A stretch of DNA of 22,929 bases from an uncultured Lautropia sp. (GTDB taxonomy: Bacteria > Pseudomonadota > Gammaproteobacteria > Burkholderiales > Burkholderiaceae_E). Below are positions 8,651 to 16,141 of this stretch, one piece after another. The translations under genes and the position numbers were made by a program. Position 1 is the first letter of the stretch, and every line of letters starts with the position of its first letter. The DNA lies in the NCBI GenBank assembly GCA_938046755.1, contig CALIXC010000015.1, positions 1 through 22,929 on the forward strand, in the 5' to 3' direction. The notes under the pieces were generated by a model that was given only the letters and a program-made list of their open reading frames with translations, did not search any database and was not told the origin of the DNA.

Positions 8651-8680
8651 GGTGCCGGCCGTTGACGCCGGCACCCTTTC
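8651..8680 (+). terminator. Intrinsic terminator after sucD
   Basis: GGTGCCGGC (8651-8659) and GCCGGCACC (8667-8675) form a perfect 9-bp GC-rich stem with a 7-base loop. A pyrimidine run CTTTCCCCTTCC follows. The T content of the tail is low, but stem strength and position 20 bases after the sucD stop support termination. Confidence 0.65.
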
Positions 8681-8764
8681 CCCTTCCGCCTCCCGGTCGC
8701 TACAGTCGCTGCCGGGAGCGTCGACGGTCTTTTCTGCCCAGGCTCCCGGGGTCAGGGGATGCAG

Positions 8765-9952
8765 ATGGGCACCGATCACCAGGACGGGGAAATGCAGCAG
8801 CAAGGCAACAGGTACGGGCAGCTCTCGCTGTCGGCGGCCGGCCAGCCGCTGCGTACCTATTGGCTGACACAGACACGCACGCTCATTGGCCGGCGTGCCA
8901 CCAACACCCTGGTGCTTGATGACCTGACCGTTTCCGGTGAGCACGCCGTGCTGCTGGCTGGCCAGCAGGACGTGGTGATCCAGGATCTGGGCAGCCGCAA
9001 CGGCACCCTGGTCAACGGCGCCCCCGTGGCGCGTGCACTGCTGAACGACGGCGACAGCATCGACATCGGCATCTATCGCCTCGTCTATCGACGTGCCGGC
9101 ACCATCGGTCCAACGGATGCCCATGAGCAGGGCGCCCGGTCTGACGACGCCCTGCACCTTGACGCTTCGAGACTCGACGCGTCGTCTCGGGAAGCCTCTT
9201 CCTCCGACGCTTTCCCGCCGCTTTCCATGGGCGATACGATCTTCCTGCTGGACAGGCTGGCCCCGGACTTTCCGCTTTTCCAGGCACCTGGGGCGCCCAA
9301 CCCATCGGCTTCACTGCCACCGGTCGATCCGTCCTCATCGCCGCTGTCTGCCACGCGGGATACACGGTCGGGCGGAACATCGTCGCTGCATGGCTCTGCC
9401 ACGGAACCCCCTCGGGTTTCGGGCGGCCTGCCGCCCTTGCCGGGGGCACCGCAACCATCGGGCATCTTTTCCTCCCCGGTGCCTCCTGCCCCGGAAGAGG
9501 GCAGCCATGCCGGCTTCATCGAAGGTTTCAACCGCGCTCCGCGATTGCCGCCCACGCCGGTGCAGGGTCAGGCCGCGTGGCCGCCCGTCATGCTGCCCCA
9601 TGCGCCGCCGCCCATGCCGAGGGCTCGGCCGGCGCTGGACCGACCCGCCGACTTCCAAGGTGTCTCGCTGCGTTTTCTGGGTGGGCATGACGCCGGGCGG
9701 CTTCTGATCATTGACCGTCCCATCGTCAGCATCCGAAACGGTTGTGGGCAGGTGGCGGTCGTCACCAACCGCAACGGCAACTTCTTCCTGACGCATGTCG
9801 AGGGCAGTGCCTATCCGATGGTCAACGGCGAATCGATCGGCCTGGGGGCGCACCCGTTGCGCAACCATGATCTGATCGAGCTGAGCGGCACCATTATCCA
9901 GTTCAGCCAGTCCCCGGCAGGCGGCCAGCCGCTGTCGGGGCCGTCGCGATGA
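8765..9952 (+). CDS. FHA-domain protein with a second, degenerate FHA-like domain
   Basis: Protein of 395 residues, probably cytoplasmic since no signal or membrane segment is seen. The N-terminal forkhead-associated domain (about residues 18-112) has the phosphothreonine-binding signatures GR (42-43), SGEH (57-60), SRNGT (77-81) and VNG (83-85). A Ser/Pro/Asp-rich linker of about 180 residues follows. The C-terminal segment (about 295-385) has FHA-like strand patterning (YPMVNGESIGL, then LRNHDLIELSGTIIQF) but lacks SxxH and SRNGT, so it probably does not bind phosphopeptide. ATG 8765 is favoured because AGGGG (8754-8758) is six bases away; ATG 8759 has no room for a ribosome binding site, and ATG 8792 with AGGA is an alternative. 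The stop overlaps the cyclase start (ATGA). An adaptor role toward the cyclase is inference. Confidence 0.88.
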   Translation: MGTDHQDGEMQQQGNRYGQLSLSAAGQPLRTYWLTQTRTLIGRRATNTLVLDDLTVSGEHAVLLAGQQDVVIQDLGSRNGTLVNGAPVARALLNDGDSIDIGIYRLVYRRAGTIGPTDAHEQGARSDDALHLDASRLDASSREASSSDAFPPLSMGDTIFLLDRLAPDFPLFQAPGAPNPSASLPPVDPSSSPLSATRDTRSGGTSSLHGSATEPPRVSGGLPPLPGAPQPSGIFSSPVPPAPEEGSHAGFIEGFNRAPRLPPTPVQGQAAWPPVMLPHAPPPMPRARPALDRPADFQGVSLRFLGGHDAGRLLIIDRPIVSIRNGCGQVAVVTNRNGNFFLTHVEGSAYPMVNGESIGLGAHPLRNHDLIELSGTIIQFSQSPAGGQPLSGPSR

Positions 9953-11883
9953 ATCGCCTGCTGCAGTCGGTGCATGCGCTGTTGCGCTCGTTCCGGCTGT
10001 GGGCCACCGTGGGGGGACTGACCATCACGGCGCTGGCCATTCTGGTGCTGCTGGGTCATGTGCCCATGCCGGCCGTGCAGACCTTCGACCGTCTGAACCA
10101 GGATCATCGGCTGCGGTGGCAGCCGCCGGAATTCGAGCCCCGGGTGCTCATCGTCGACATCGACGAGAAGAGTCTGCAGGAGCAGGGGCGCTGGACCTGG
10201 CCGCGTCGGACGCTGGCCCGGCTGGTCGAGCGCATCGTCGATGAAGGGAAGGCCCGCGTGCTGGGCTTCGACATCGTGTTCGCCGAGCCCGAGCCAGCCG
10301 GGGATCTCTCGCTGGCCGAGGCCATCCGCAGTCGGCCGGTGGTGCTGGGTTATTATTTTTCCCGTCAGGCCGGTGCCCGCCGCATTGGTCGTCTCCCGTC
10401 TTCGGTCTTTGAAGGGGATGCCTTTGATGGCTGGCTGCTGCCCCAGTGGGATGGTTTCGGGGCCAACCAGGAGCGCCTCAGCGACGCCGCGCGGAGCAGC
10501 GGTTTCTACAACGCCCAGCTTGACGATGATGGCGTGGTCCGTTCCGTCCCGGTGCTCACGCTCTTCAATGGTCAGGTCTACGAATCGCTGGCGCTGGCCA
10601 TGCTGCGTGTCTACGGCGACAACCCGCCCATCGCACTGGAGGGACAGCTACTGTCGCTGGATGCCCAGACCCGGTTGCCGCTGGCACGCGACCTGACGGC
10701 GCGCGTGCCCTTTGCCGGCCAGGCCGGCCCGCAGGCCGGACGCTTCGAGTATATCTCTGCCACTGATGTCATCGAAGGCAGGGTAGACCCGGCACGTTTC
10801 CGCGACCGCATCGTGTTGGTGGGCGCCTCGGCCCCCGGCATTGGTGACCGGCACACCACGCCGGTCAGCATCGACACGCCGGGGGTGGAAGTGCAGGCCA
10901 CGCTTATCGCCGGCGCCCTGGCCGGGTACATGCCCTACGTACCTTGGCATGCCGAGCTGACGGTCTCTTTCATCACGCTGCTGGTGGCGGGGGCGGCTGC
11001 CCTGGCCATGCCTCGGCTGGGGGCGGCCGGCATCGTGCTGCTGGCCGTTGCGCTGCTGTTGGTGCTGCAATCTGCCAACGCTCTCATGTTCGGCGTGCTG
11101 GACTGGGTCACCCCGGTGGCCGCACCGATGATGGCGGTCGTGCTGATCGCCATCCTCAACCTGGCTACCGGCCATTTCATCGAGAGCAAGGCACGCCAGG
11201 CCGTCGTGGCCCTCTTTGGCCAGTACGTTTCGCCCAAGCTGGTGCAGCGCATGGCCCGCGAGCCGTCGGCCTATCCCATCGAGAGCCAGAACAAGCGGCT
11301 CACCATCCTGTTTGCCGACATCCGGGGCTTCACGCGCATTGCCGAATCGATGGACCCACAGGTGCTGCGCGAATACCTGAACACCTTTCTCACCCGGATG
11401 ACTGAAGTCATCCATCAGCACCAGGGTACCGTCGACAAGTATATGGGCGATGCCATCATGGCCTTCTGGGGGGCGCCGGTTGATGACCTGGAGCAGGAGG
11501 ACCACGCCGTCGTCGCCGCCATTGCCATGCAGGATGCTGCCGAGGAACTGAGTCGTGATTTCGCGCGACGCGGCCTGCCACCGCTGGTCATCGGCATCGG
11601 CATCAATTCCGGCACCGCCCGTGTCGGGGACATGGGCTCCCAGCTGCGGCGTGCCTACACCGCCATCGGCGACGCCGTGAACCTGGCCGCCCGGCTGGAG
11701 GCGCTCACCAAGCGCTTCGGCCTACCGGTGCTGCTGGGCGAGATGACGGCCCGCCAGGTGATCCGTGTCGAGCTGGTGGCGTTGGGTGAAGCAGACGTTC
11801 CGGGCAGGACCGAAAGGGTGCGTGTATTTTGTCCGAGACGCTATGTCAACAGAGTGTCGCCGGAGGGCACGGCAGTGCTCTAA
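9949..11883 (+). CDS. CHASE2-domain class III adenylate cyclase, inner membrane
   Basis: Membrane protein of 644 residues that should make cAMP from ATP. Order: a membrane helix (about 17-37), a periplasmic CHASE2 sensor domain (about 40-330, with VLIVDIDEKSLQEQGRWTWPR and DRIVLVGASAPGIGDRHTTPV), three helices (about 337-354, 358-378, 391-408), then a cytoplasmic class III cyclase domain (about 445-625). Metal-binding Asp457 (FADIRGF) and Asp501 (YMGDAIMAFWG) are present, as are transition-state residues Asn578 and Arg582. The adenine-selecting pair is Lys497 and Thr571, the Lys-Thr form known in bacterial adenylate cyclases, so it should be active and ATP-specific. Its start overlaps the FHA gene stop by ATGA, and its stop shares a base with the phosphodiesterase start. 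The function resembles P. aeruginosa CyaB, but that enzyme has a MASE2 sensor. Confidence 0.94.
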   Translation: MNRLLQSVHALLRSFRLWATVGGLTITALAILVLLGHVPMPAVQTFDRLNQDHRLRWQPPEFEPRVLIVDIDEKSLQEQGRWTWPRRTLARLVERIVDEGKARVLGFDIVFAEPEPAGDLSLAEAIRSRPVVLGYYFSRQAGARRIGRLPSSVFEGDAFDGWLLPQWDGFGANQERLSDAARSSGFYNAQLDDDGVVRSVPVLTLFNGQVYESLALAMLRVYGDNPPIALEGQLLSLDAQTRLPLARDLTARVPFAGQAGPQAGRFEYISATDVIEGRVDPARFRDRIVLVGASAPGIGDRHTTPVSIDTPGVEVQATLIAGALAGYMPYVPWHAELTVSFITLLVAGAAALAMPRLGAAGIVLLAVALLLVLQSANALMFGVLDWVTPVAAPMMAVVLIAILNLATGHFIESKARQAVVALFGQYVSPKLVQRMAREPSAYPIESQNKRLTILFADIRGFTRIAESMDPQVLREYLNTFLTRMTEVIHQHQGTVDKYMGDAIMAFWGAPVDDLEQEDHAVVAAIAMQDAAEELSRDFARRGLPPLVIGIGINSGTARVGDMGSQLRRAYTAIGDAVNLAARLEALTKRFGLPVLLGEMTARQVIRVELVALGEADVPGRTERVRVFCPRRYVNRVSPEGTAVL

Positions 11884-12689
11884 TGCGACCCATGCGCTTC
11901 CATATCCTCGGCTGCAGCGGTGGACTCGGTGGCACGCCGGGAACGGCGGGTAGGCCGGGGCGTCCGGCTCGCACATCATCCTTCCTCGTCGACCACGACA
12001 TCCTGGTCGATGCCGGCACCGGCGTCGAGGATCTGTCTGTCGAGGACATGCGCCGCATCGACCACGTCTTTCTCACCCACTCCCACCTTGATCACATCTG
12101 CGCACTGCCGCTGATGCTCGACACCGTGGGCAGCAGCCGGGAACTCCCCGTCGTCGTCCATGCCCTGCCCGAGACCATCCAGGCGCTGAAGGACCATATC
12201 TTCAACTGGGTCATATGGCCCGACTTCACCGAGATCCCGCACTTCGAGCGGCCGTGGATGACGTACAGCCCTCTGCAGGTGGGAAGCCCCGTGCAGATCG
12301 GCAACCGTACCATCCGCCCCGTCACGGCCAACCACACCGTGCCGGCCGTGGGATTTCACATCGGGGGAGCGGCCGGCAGCCTTGTCTATTCGGGTGACAC
12401 CCTGCCCACCGAGGAATTCTGGCGCACCGTCAATGGCATTTCGGATCTGCGCCACCTCATCCTGGAAACGGCCTTCGCCAACCGCGAGCGGGATCTGGCC
12501 GTCACCGCCAAGCACCTGTACCCCATCCAGCTTTCCGAAGAGCTGGCCCGGCTGCGTGTCGATCCCCAGATACACATCACGCATCTCAAGCCTTCCGATC
12601 GTGAGCTGATCGCCCGCGAGATCGAGACCTGGGCCGGGCGCTTCCAGCCCCGCATCCTGCAGACCGGCGACGTGCTGGTCATCGACTGA
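11883..12689 (+). CDS. Metallo-beta-lactamase-fold class II 3',5'-cyclic-nucleotide phosphodiesterase
   Basis: Enzyme of 268 residues predicted to hydrolyse cAMP to AMP. The metal-binding HSHLDH motif is at residues 66-71 (His66, His68, Asp70, His71). Further ligands are likely in TANHTVPAVGF and SGDTLPTEEFW, and a late HLKPSD supplies the last histidine. The motif with ensuing hydrophobic residues fits the class II phosphodiesterase signature better than generic MBL hydrolases or RNase Z. The N-terminal ILGCSGG and RPARTSSFLVD are also typical. No signal peptide is seen, so it acts in the cytoplasm. The start ATG 11883 overlaps the cyclase TAA by one base (TAATG), implying translational coupling; ATG 11892 is an alternative. 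Placement directly after a cyclase makes cAMP the likely substrate. Confidence 0.88.
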   Translation: MRPMRFHILGCSGGLGGTPGTAGRPGRPARTSSFLVDHDILVDAGTGVEDLSVEDMRRIDHVFLTHSHLDHICALPLMLDTVGSSRELPVVVHALPETIQALKDHIFNWVIWPDFTEIPHFERPWMTYSPLQVGSPVQIGNRTIRPVTANHTVPAVGFHIGGAAGSLVYSGDTLPTEEFWRTVNGISDLRHLILETAFANRERDLAVTAKHLYPIQLSEELARLRVDPQIHITHLKPSDRELIAREIETWAGRFQPRILQTGDVLVID

Positions 12690-12834
12690 CTGTCGCCTCT
12701 GTTGCGCCCTCACGCCAGCACTCGGACGACAGCCGCTGCCAATGGCCGTCCATCCGTCCGGTGCTGTCCGCTTGCGCCCTGGGACTTAGGCTTGTCCGCC
12801 GTGTTCAAGATTCATCCTGAAGGACCGGCTGACC

Positions 12835-13665
12835 ATGGCACATGCAACCTCCGCAGCGACTCCTACTAAGCCACCACAGAAGCTGCCGTGGCGTGACAGC
12901 TGGCGTGGTGATGCCTTGCGGGCGCGCTTTCGTGCGGCTGGCTGCCACTTGGGCATCTCGCTGGCCATTGCCAGTCTGGTGATGCTCGTCGTCTATCAGT
13001 ACTGGTATGCCGGACCCCTGGCAGCCGTGGCCGGCGTGGGCACCATTCTGGTGCTGCTGCTGGCGGTGGACGTGAGCCTGGGGCCCATCATGACCTTCAT
13101 GGTCTTCGATCGCCGCAAGAAGAGCCTGCCGATGGACTTGGCGCTGATCGGCCTGATGCAGCTGCTGGCCCTGGGCTATGGCCTGCACACGGTCGAAGCA
13201 GGGCGTCCGCATTATCTCGTCTTCGTGAAGGACCGCTTCGAGGCCGTCTCGCGTGCCGACCTGCAGGCCGAGGACCTGCAGGCTGCTGCCAGCAACCCGC
13301 TGGCGCAACGGAACTGGTTCGGCCCCAGATGGTCGGCAGCAAACCCACCTGCCGACGAGAAGCTGCGCCAGGACGTGCTGGTGGAATCGGCCTTTGGTGG
13401 TCGTGATCTGCAGCACTTCCCGCAGTGGTACGAATCTCTGGAAAACCAGAAGGAAACCGTCAAGGCGCGAGCGCTGGACCTGAAAGCACTTCGGAATCTC
13501 AACCCGGATGATCAGGCCGTGCTGGATGCCGCGCTGAAGAAGGCCGGCCTTTCTGACGCCCAGGCTGGCTACCTGCCGCTGAAGGGTGAGGAAAGCGATG
13601 CCACCGTGCTGGTGGATCGCAAGGATGGCCGCGTGCTGGACGTGCTGCCGCTGAAACCCTGGTGA
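12835..13665 (+). CDS. TfpX/TfpZ-family type IV pilin accessory protein
   Basis: Membrane protein of 276 residues. The family assists assembly of particular type IV pilins and is usually coded beside a pilin gene. Visible family features are the AAGCHLGISLAIASLVMLVVYQYWY first helix (about 38-60), a second helix ending in AVDVSLGPIMTFMVFDRRKKS (about 65-100), and DLALIGLMQLLALGYGLHTVEAGRPHYLVFVKDRFE, which starts a periplasmic C-terminal part. The remaining 140 residues are charged and soluble. It starts at ATG 12835 with GAAGGA (12819-12824). It lies alone between the phosphodiesterase gene and convergent thiE, with no pilin gene in the window. Its stop TGA abuts the thiE stop. It could belong to the pil operon's functional group or to a distant pilin. 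Confidence 0.85.
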   Translation: MAHATSAATPTKPPQKLPWRDSWRGDALRARFRAAGCHLGISLAIASLVMLVVYQYWYAGPLAAVAGVGTILVLLLAVDVSLGPIMTFMVFDRRKKSLPMDLALIGLMQLLALGYGLHTVEAGRPHYLVFVKDRFEAVSRADLQAEDLQAAASNPLAQRNWFGPRWSAANPPADEKLRQDVLVESAFGGRDLQHFPQWYESLENQKETVKARALDLKALRNLNPDDQAVLDAALKKAGLSDAQAGYLPLKGEESDATVLVDRKDGRVLDVLPLKPW

Positions 13666-14334
13666 TCATGGACGGGCTGCAGCGGCCACCAGCCGCTGCG
13701 CGGCCGCCCGCACATCCCCCCGCCGGAACAGTGAGCCGATGACGGCGGCGGCATCGGCCCCGGCAGCCAGCACCGAACCGATGTTGCCGGCATCGATGCC
13801 ACCGATGCCTACCAGCGGACGCGCCAGAGACAGCGCCTGCACTTCCCGAAAGACCGACAGTGGGGCAGGGCGCGCCAGTGGCTTGGTGCCCGACGCAAAG
13901 AGCGCCCCGAACGCCAGATAGTCGGCCACCGGCGCCAGTGCCCGGGCACGCTCCACGCTGGCGTAGCACGACACCCCGATCAGCGACCCGGGCCCCAGCG
14001 CCTGGCGTGCTTCCTTGATATCGCCGTCATCCTCGCCCAGATGAACGGCATCGATGCCCAGTTCGGCGGCCAGCCGCCAGTCATCGTTCACGATCAGCAG
14101 CGCCTGGTGCTGTTCGCACACGGCTTTCAGGGCTTCCAGCTGCAGCCGCTTCAGCGCCCTGTCGGCATGCTTGTTGCGGTACTGCAGGATGCGGATGCCC
14201 CCTGATAGCGCGGCCTCCACGTCGGCCAGCAGACGTGTCGTATCCCCTTCGTCGGCGGTGATGGCATAGACCCCGTGGATGAGAGCACGGTGGGCCTGTC
14301 TTTCCGGGTGATCGGGGGAAGAGGCGGGAAGCAT
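13666..14334 (-). CDS. thiE: Thiamine-phosphate synthase
   Basis: Cytoplasmic TIM-barrel enzyme joining the pyrimidine and thiazole moieties to form thiamine monophosphate, the substrate of ThiL. Motifs: GVYAITADE (21-29), QYRNK (51-55, pyrophosphate and pyrimidine contacts), VNDD (82-85, Mg ligands), HLGEDD (98-103), GVSC, SGTKP and VGIGGID, and a final AAAVIGSLF. Length 222 fits the family. The start ATG 14334 is chosen because GGAG lies six bases upstream on the minus strand and the length is normal. The ATG at 14346 has no good binding site, and the frame's extension to 14466 is rich in Gly, Ala and Pro. It is isolated from other thiamine genes, and I see no THI-box riboswitch in its leader. 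The gene is convergent with the TfpX/TfpZ-type gene. Confidence 0.95.
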   Translation of the reverse strand: MLPASSPDHPERQAHRALIHGVYAITADEGDTTRLLADVEAALSGGIRILQYRNKHADRALKRLQLEALKAVCEQHQALLIVNDDWRLAAELGIDAVHLGEDDGDIKEARQALGPGSLIGVSCYASVERARALAPVADYLAFGALFASGTKPLARPAPLSVFREVQALSLARPLVGIGGIDAGNIGSVLAAGADAAAVIGSLFRRGDVRAAAQRLVAAAARP

Positions 14335-14731
14335 GGTGGTCTCCATGAATGATGGCGGGCAAGGGCCGAACGGGGGCATGAAATGGCTTGTCAGACCCCC
14401 GGCCGCCGCCCCACGCAGCGCGAGAAAGCGGCCCAGACCGCGGGCTAGGCAGGTCTGTTCCGGCATTCCGGATCATACCGGAGCCGGTCGTGCCGGATCC
14501 CGTTTTCTGTCCTGCCGAAGCGGTGAAGTCTAAGCCACGGCGCGCCACAACCCGTCAACCATTGGTCCGGAACTGTCGCGGGCTCGTCGGAGATGGGGGG
14601 CGGGGCGTGACATCTTTCCCTTTAATACGCGGAAGTGACCGATGCGGGAATGCCATGGAGTCGGCTTGCCGGTTTTCCGAGAGGCGTGCAGCGGCGCTCA
14701 CATCGGTATCAACTGGACTTGAGGGCAGGAA
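14335..14731. other. Divergent thiE-pilG intergenic region
   Basis: 397 bases without a convincing gene. It contains a nested inverted repeat (14459-14497, listed separately). A locally AT-richer patch at about 14610-14628 might hold a pilG promoter, but no pair of elements with correct spacing stands out. The conserved CTGAGA and CCTGATCTGG segments of the thiamine riboswitch are absent on the thiE strand. Frames here look like chance extensions of the neighbours. Confidence 0.55.
14459..14497. repeat. Nested inverted repeat between thiE and pilG
   Basis: The outer arms TCCGGCA (14459-14465) and TGCCGGA (14491-14497) are perfect complements. Inside lies a second dyad, TCCGG (14467-14471) and CCGGA (14478-14482), with a 6-base centre. 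The sequence TATGAT on the minus strand within the inner loop resembles a -10 box, so the dyad could overlay a thiE promoter. No matching -35 was found. The arms are certain; function is unknown. Confidence 0.6.
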
Positions 14732-15157
14732 ATGAGCGGCACCCAAAGCATCGCCGGACTGACGGTCATGGTGATCGACGACAGCAACACCATTCGCCGA
14801 AGTGCGGAGATCTTTCTGAAACAGGCCGGCTGTGTGGTCGTGCTGGCCGAGAACGGTTTCGACGCACTGGCCAAACTGTCCGACCACGGGCCGGACATCG
14901 TCTTCTGCGACGTGCTGATGCCGCGGCTGGACGGCTACCAGACCTGCGCGCTGATTAAGAAGAGCCCGCGTTTCAAGAACACCCCGGTCATCATGCTCTC
15001 CAGCAAGGACGGTCTCTTTGACCGTGCGCGTGGCCGCCTGGTGGGGTCGGAGGAATATCTGACCAAGCCCTTCACCAAGGACAGCCTGCTCAAGTGCGTG
15101 CAGGCGCACAGCCGTCGCGCCGATCAGGAGCTGGCTGCAGCGGGCATGCCGAACTGA
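14732..15157 (+). CDS. pilG: Pilus chemosensory response regulator PilG
   Basis: Single receiver-domain CheY-like protein of 141 residues with no output domain. The acidic pocket is Asp16-Asp17, the phosphoacceptor is Asp60 (FCDVLMPRLDGYQ), the switch serines are 90-91 (IMLSSKDG), and the conserved Lys112 lies in YLTKPF. PilG in Pseudomonas is phosphorylated by ChpA and promotes pilus extension and cAMP production. The GLTVMVIDDSNTIRRSAEIFLKQAG beginning and gene order identify it as PilG rather than a generic CheY. It starts at ATG 14732, with GAGGG at 14721-14725. It is the first gene of the pilGHIJ-chpA operon; pilH follows 16 bases downstream. Confidence 0.94.
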   Translation: MSGTQSIAGLTVMVIDDSNTIRRSAEIFLKQAGCVVVLAENGFDALAKLSDHGPDIVFCDVLMPRLDGYQTCALIKKSPRFKNTPVIMLSSKDGLFDRARGRLVGSEEYLTKPFTKDSLLKCVQAHSRRADQELAAAGMPN

Positions 15158-15173
15158 TTGGCGGAGAAACAGC

Positions 15174-15557
15174 ATGAACGCACAGACTGCACGCAAGATT
15201 CTGATCGTCGACGATTCGCCCACCGAGCGATTCTTCATGGCCTCGCTGCTGGTGAAGGAAGGCTATGAAGTGATCACGGCCGAGAACGGTGACGAAGCGC
15301 TGGAGAAGGTGCAGGCCGAACGACCCGCTATCGTCATCATGGACGTGGTGATGCCCGGCAAGAGCGGCTTCCAGGCAACCCGTGCCATCGCTCGGGATCC
15401 GGCGATGAAGGATGTGCATGTGATCCTGTGCACCAGCAAGAACGCCGAGAGCGACCGTATCTGGGGGCTGCGCCAGGGCGCGCGCGACTACCTGGTCAAG
15501 CCGGTCGAGCCGGAACTTCTGCTGTCTAAGATTGCCGGCCTGGCCATGGAGCAGTGA
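15174..15557 (+). CDS. pilH: Pilus chemosensory response regulator PilH
   Basis: Second single-domain receiver, 127 residues. Asp13-Asp14 and phosphoacceptor Asp57 (IMDVVMPGKSGF), Thr87 and Lys109 (YLVKP) are all present. The segment SDRIWGLRQGARDYLVKPV is characteristic of PilH. In Pseudomonas PilH opposes PilG, acting in retraction control or as a phosphate sink. The start is ATG 15174 with GGAG ten bases or so upstream. Its TGA stop lies one base before the pilI start codon, so translation of the two is likely coupled. Confidence 0.94.
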   Translation: MNAQTARKILIVDDSPTERFFMASLLVKEGYEVITAENGDEALEKVQAERPAIVIMDVVMPGKSGFQATRAIARDPAMKDVHVILCTSKNAESDRIWGLRQGARDYLVKPVEPELLLSKIAGLAMEQ

Positions 15558-15558
15558 C

Positions 15559-16113
15559 ATGAGTGCCATCGAAACCCTGGGGCAGGAAGCCGGGCAGGCC
15601 GCCAAGACCGTTGCATCTTCCACTCATGCTGGTGCGGCGAAGGATAAGGCAGAGAAGGGTGCCAACGGCGCCTCGGCCACGCATCTGGCGCTGATGATCG
15701 GAGAGGATCGTTATCTGGTCGAGCTGGCTGAAGCCGGCGAGATCGTGACGATGCCGTCCACCTCGATTATGCAGGTTCCGTTGACTCAGGACTGGTTCCT
15801 GGGCGTGGTGAACGTGCGTGGTGCGCTCTTCACGGTGGTGGATCTGGCCCGTTTCATGGGTGGCAACTTCACGCCGCTGTCCAAGGAATCGCGTCTGCTC
15901 ACGCTGTCACCTGCGCTGACCTTCAACGCCACGCTGGTAGTGAGCCGGATGCTGGGTCTGCGCAACAGCGCGGCCATGACGCCGGTTCAAGAGAAGACTT
16001 TCGACAAGCCCTGGTTGTCCGAGAAGTTCCGTGACGCAGAAGGGCAGACGTGGCGTCGGCTCAGCCTGTCCAAGCTGGTGTCGTCGTCGTCGTTCCTGAT
16101 GGTGGGTCGCTGA
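15559..16113 (+). CDS. pilI: CheW-like adaptor PilI
   Basis: Adaptor of 184 residues that should link the receptor PilJ to the kinase ChpA at the membrane. After an Ala/Lys-rich, probably disordered N-terminus (about 45 residues), the CheW fold shows VELAEAGEIVTMPSTSIMQVPLTQDWFLGVVNVRGALFTVVDLARFMGG, the standard core around the NVRG loop. A PilI-type C-terminal segment follows, with the final LSKLVSSSSFLMVGR. The start at ATG 15559 is favoured by GGAG at 15548-15551, seven bases upstream, and by the tight junction with pilH. The long N-terminal tail is more than most CheW proteins have. Confidence 0.92.
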   Translation: MSAIETLGQEAGQAAKTVASSTHAGAAKDKAEKGANGASATHLALMIGEDRYLVELAEAGEIVTMPSTSIMQVPLTQDWFLGVVNVRGALFTVVDLARFMGGNFTPLSKESRLLTLSPALTFNATLVVSRMLGLRNSAAMTPVQEKTFDKPWLSEKFRDAEGQTWRRLSLSKLVSSSSFLMVGR

Positions 16114-16141
16114 CCCGAGCGCAGAAAGAGGAATAGGGCAA

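Noticed and set aside
14347..14466. N-terminal extension of thiE to 14466
   Set aside because: Extra residues are rich in Gly, Ala and Pro and absent from the family, and the start at 14334 has a clear GGAG.
14335..14600. Thiamine pyrophosphate riboswitch before thiE
   Set aside because: The conserved THI-box segments were looked for on the minus strand and not found.
14621..14645. Sigma-28-like promoter before pilG (TTTAA ... ACCGATGC)
   Set aside because: The spacer is about three bases too short and the -10 match is only partial.
14653..14667. Sigma-54-like promoter before pilG (TGGAGT ... TTGC)
   Set aside because: The spacing between the GG and GC elements is one base short of the required distance and the -24 element is poor.
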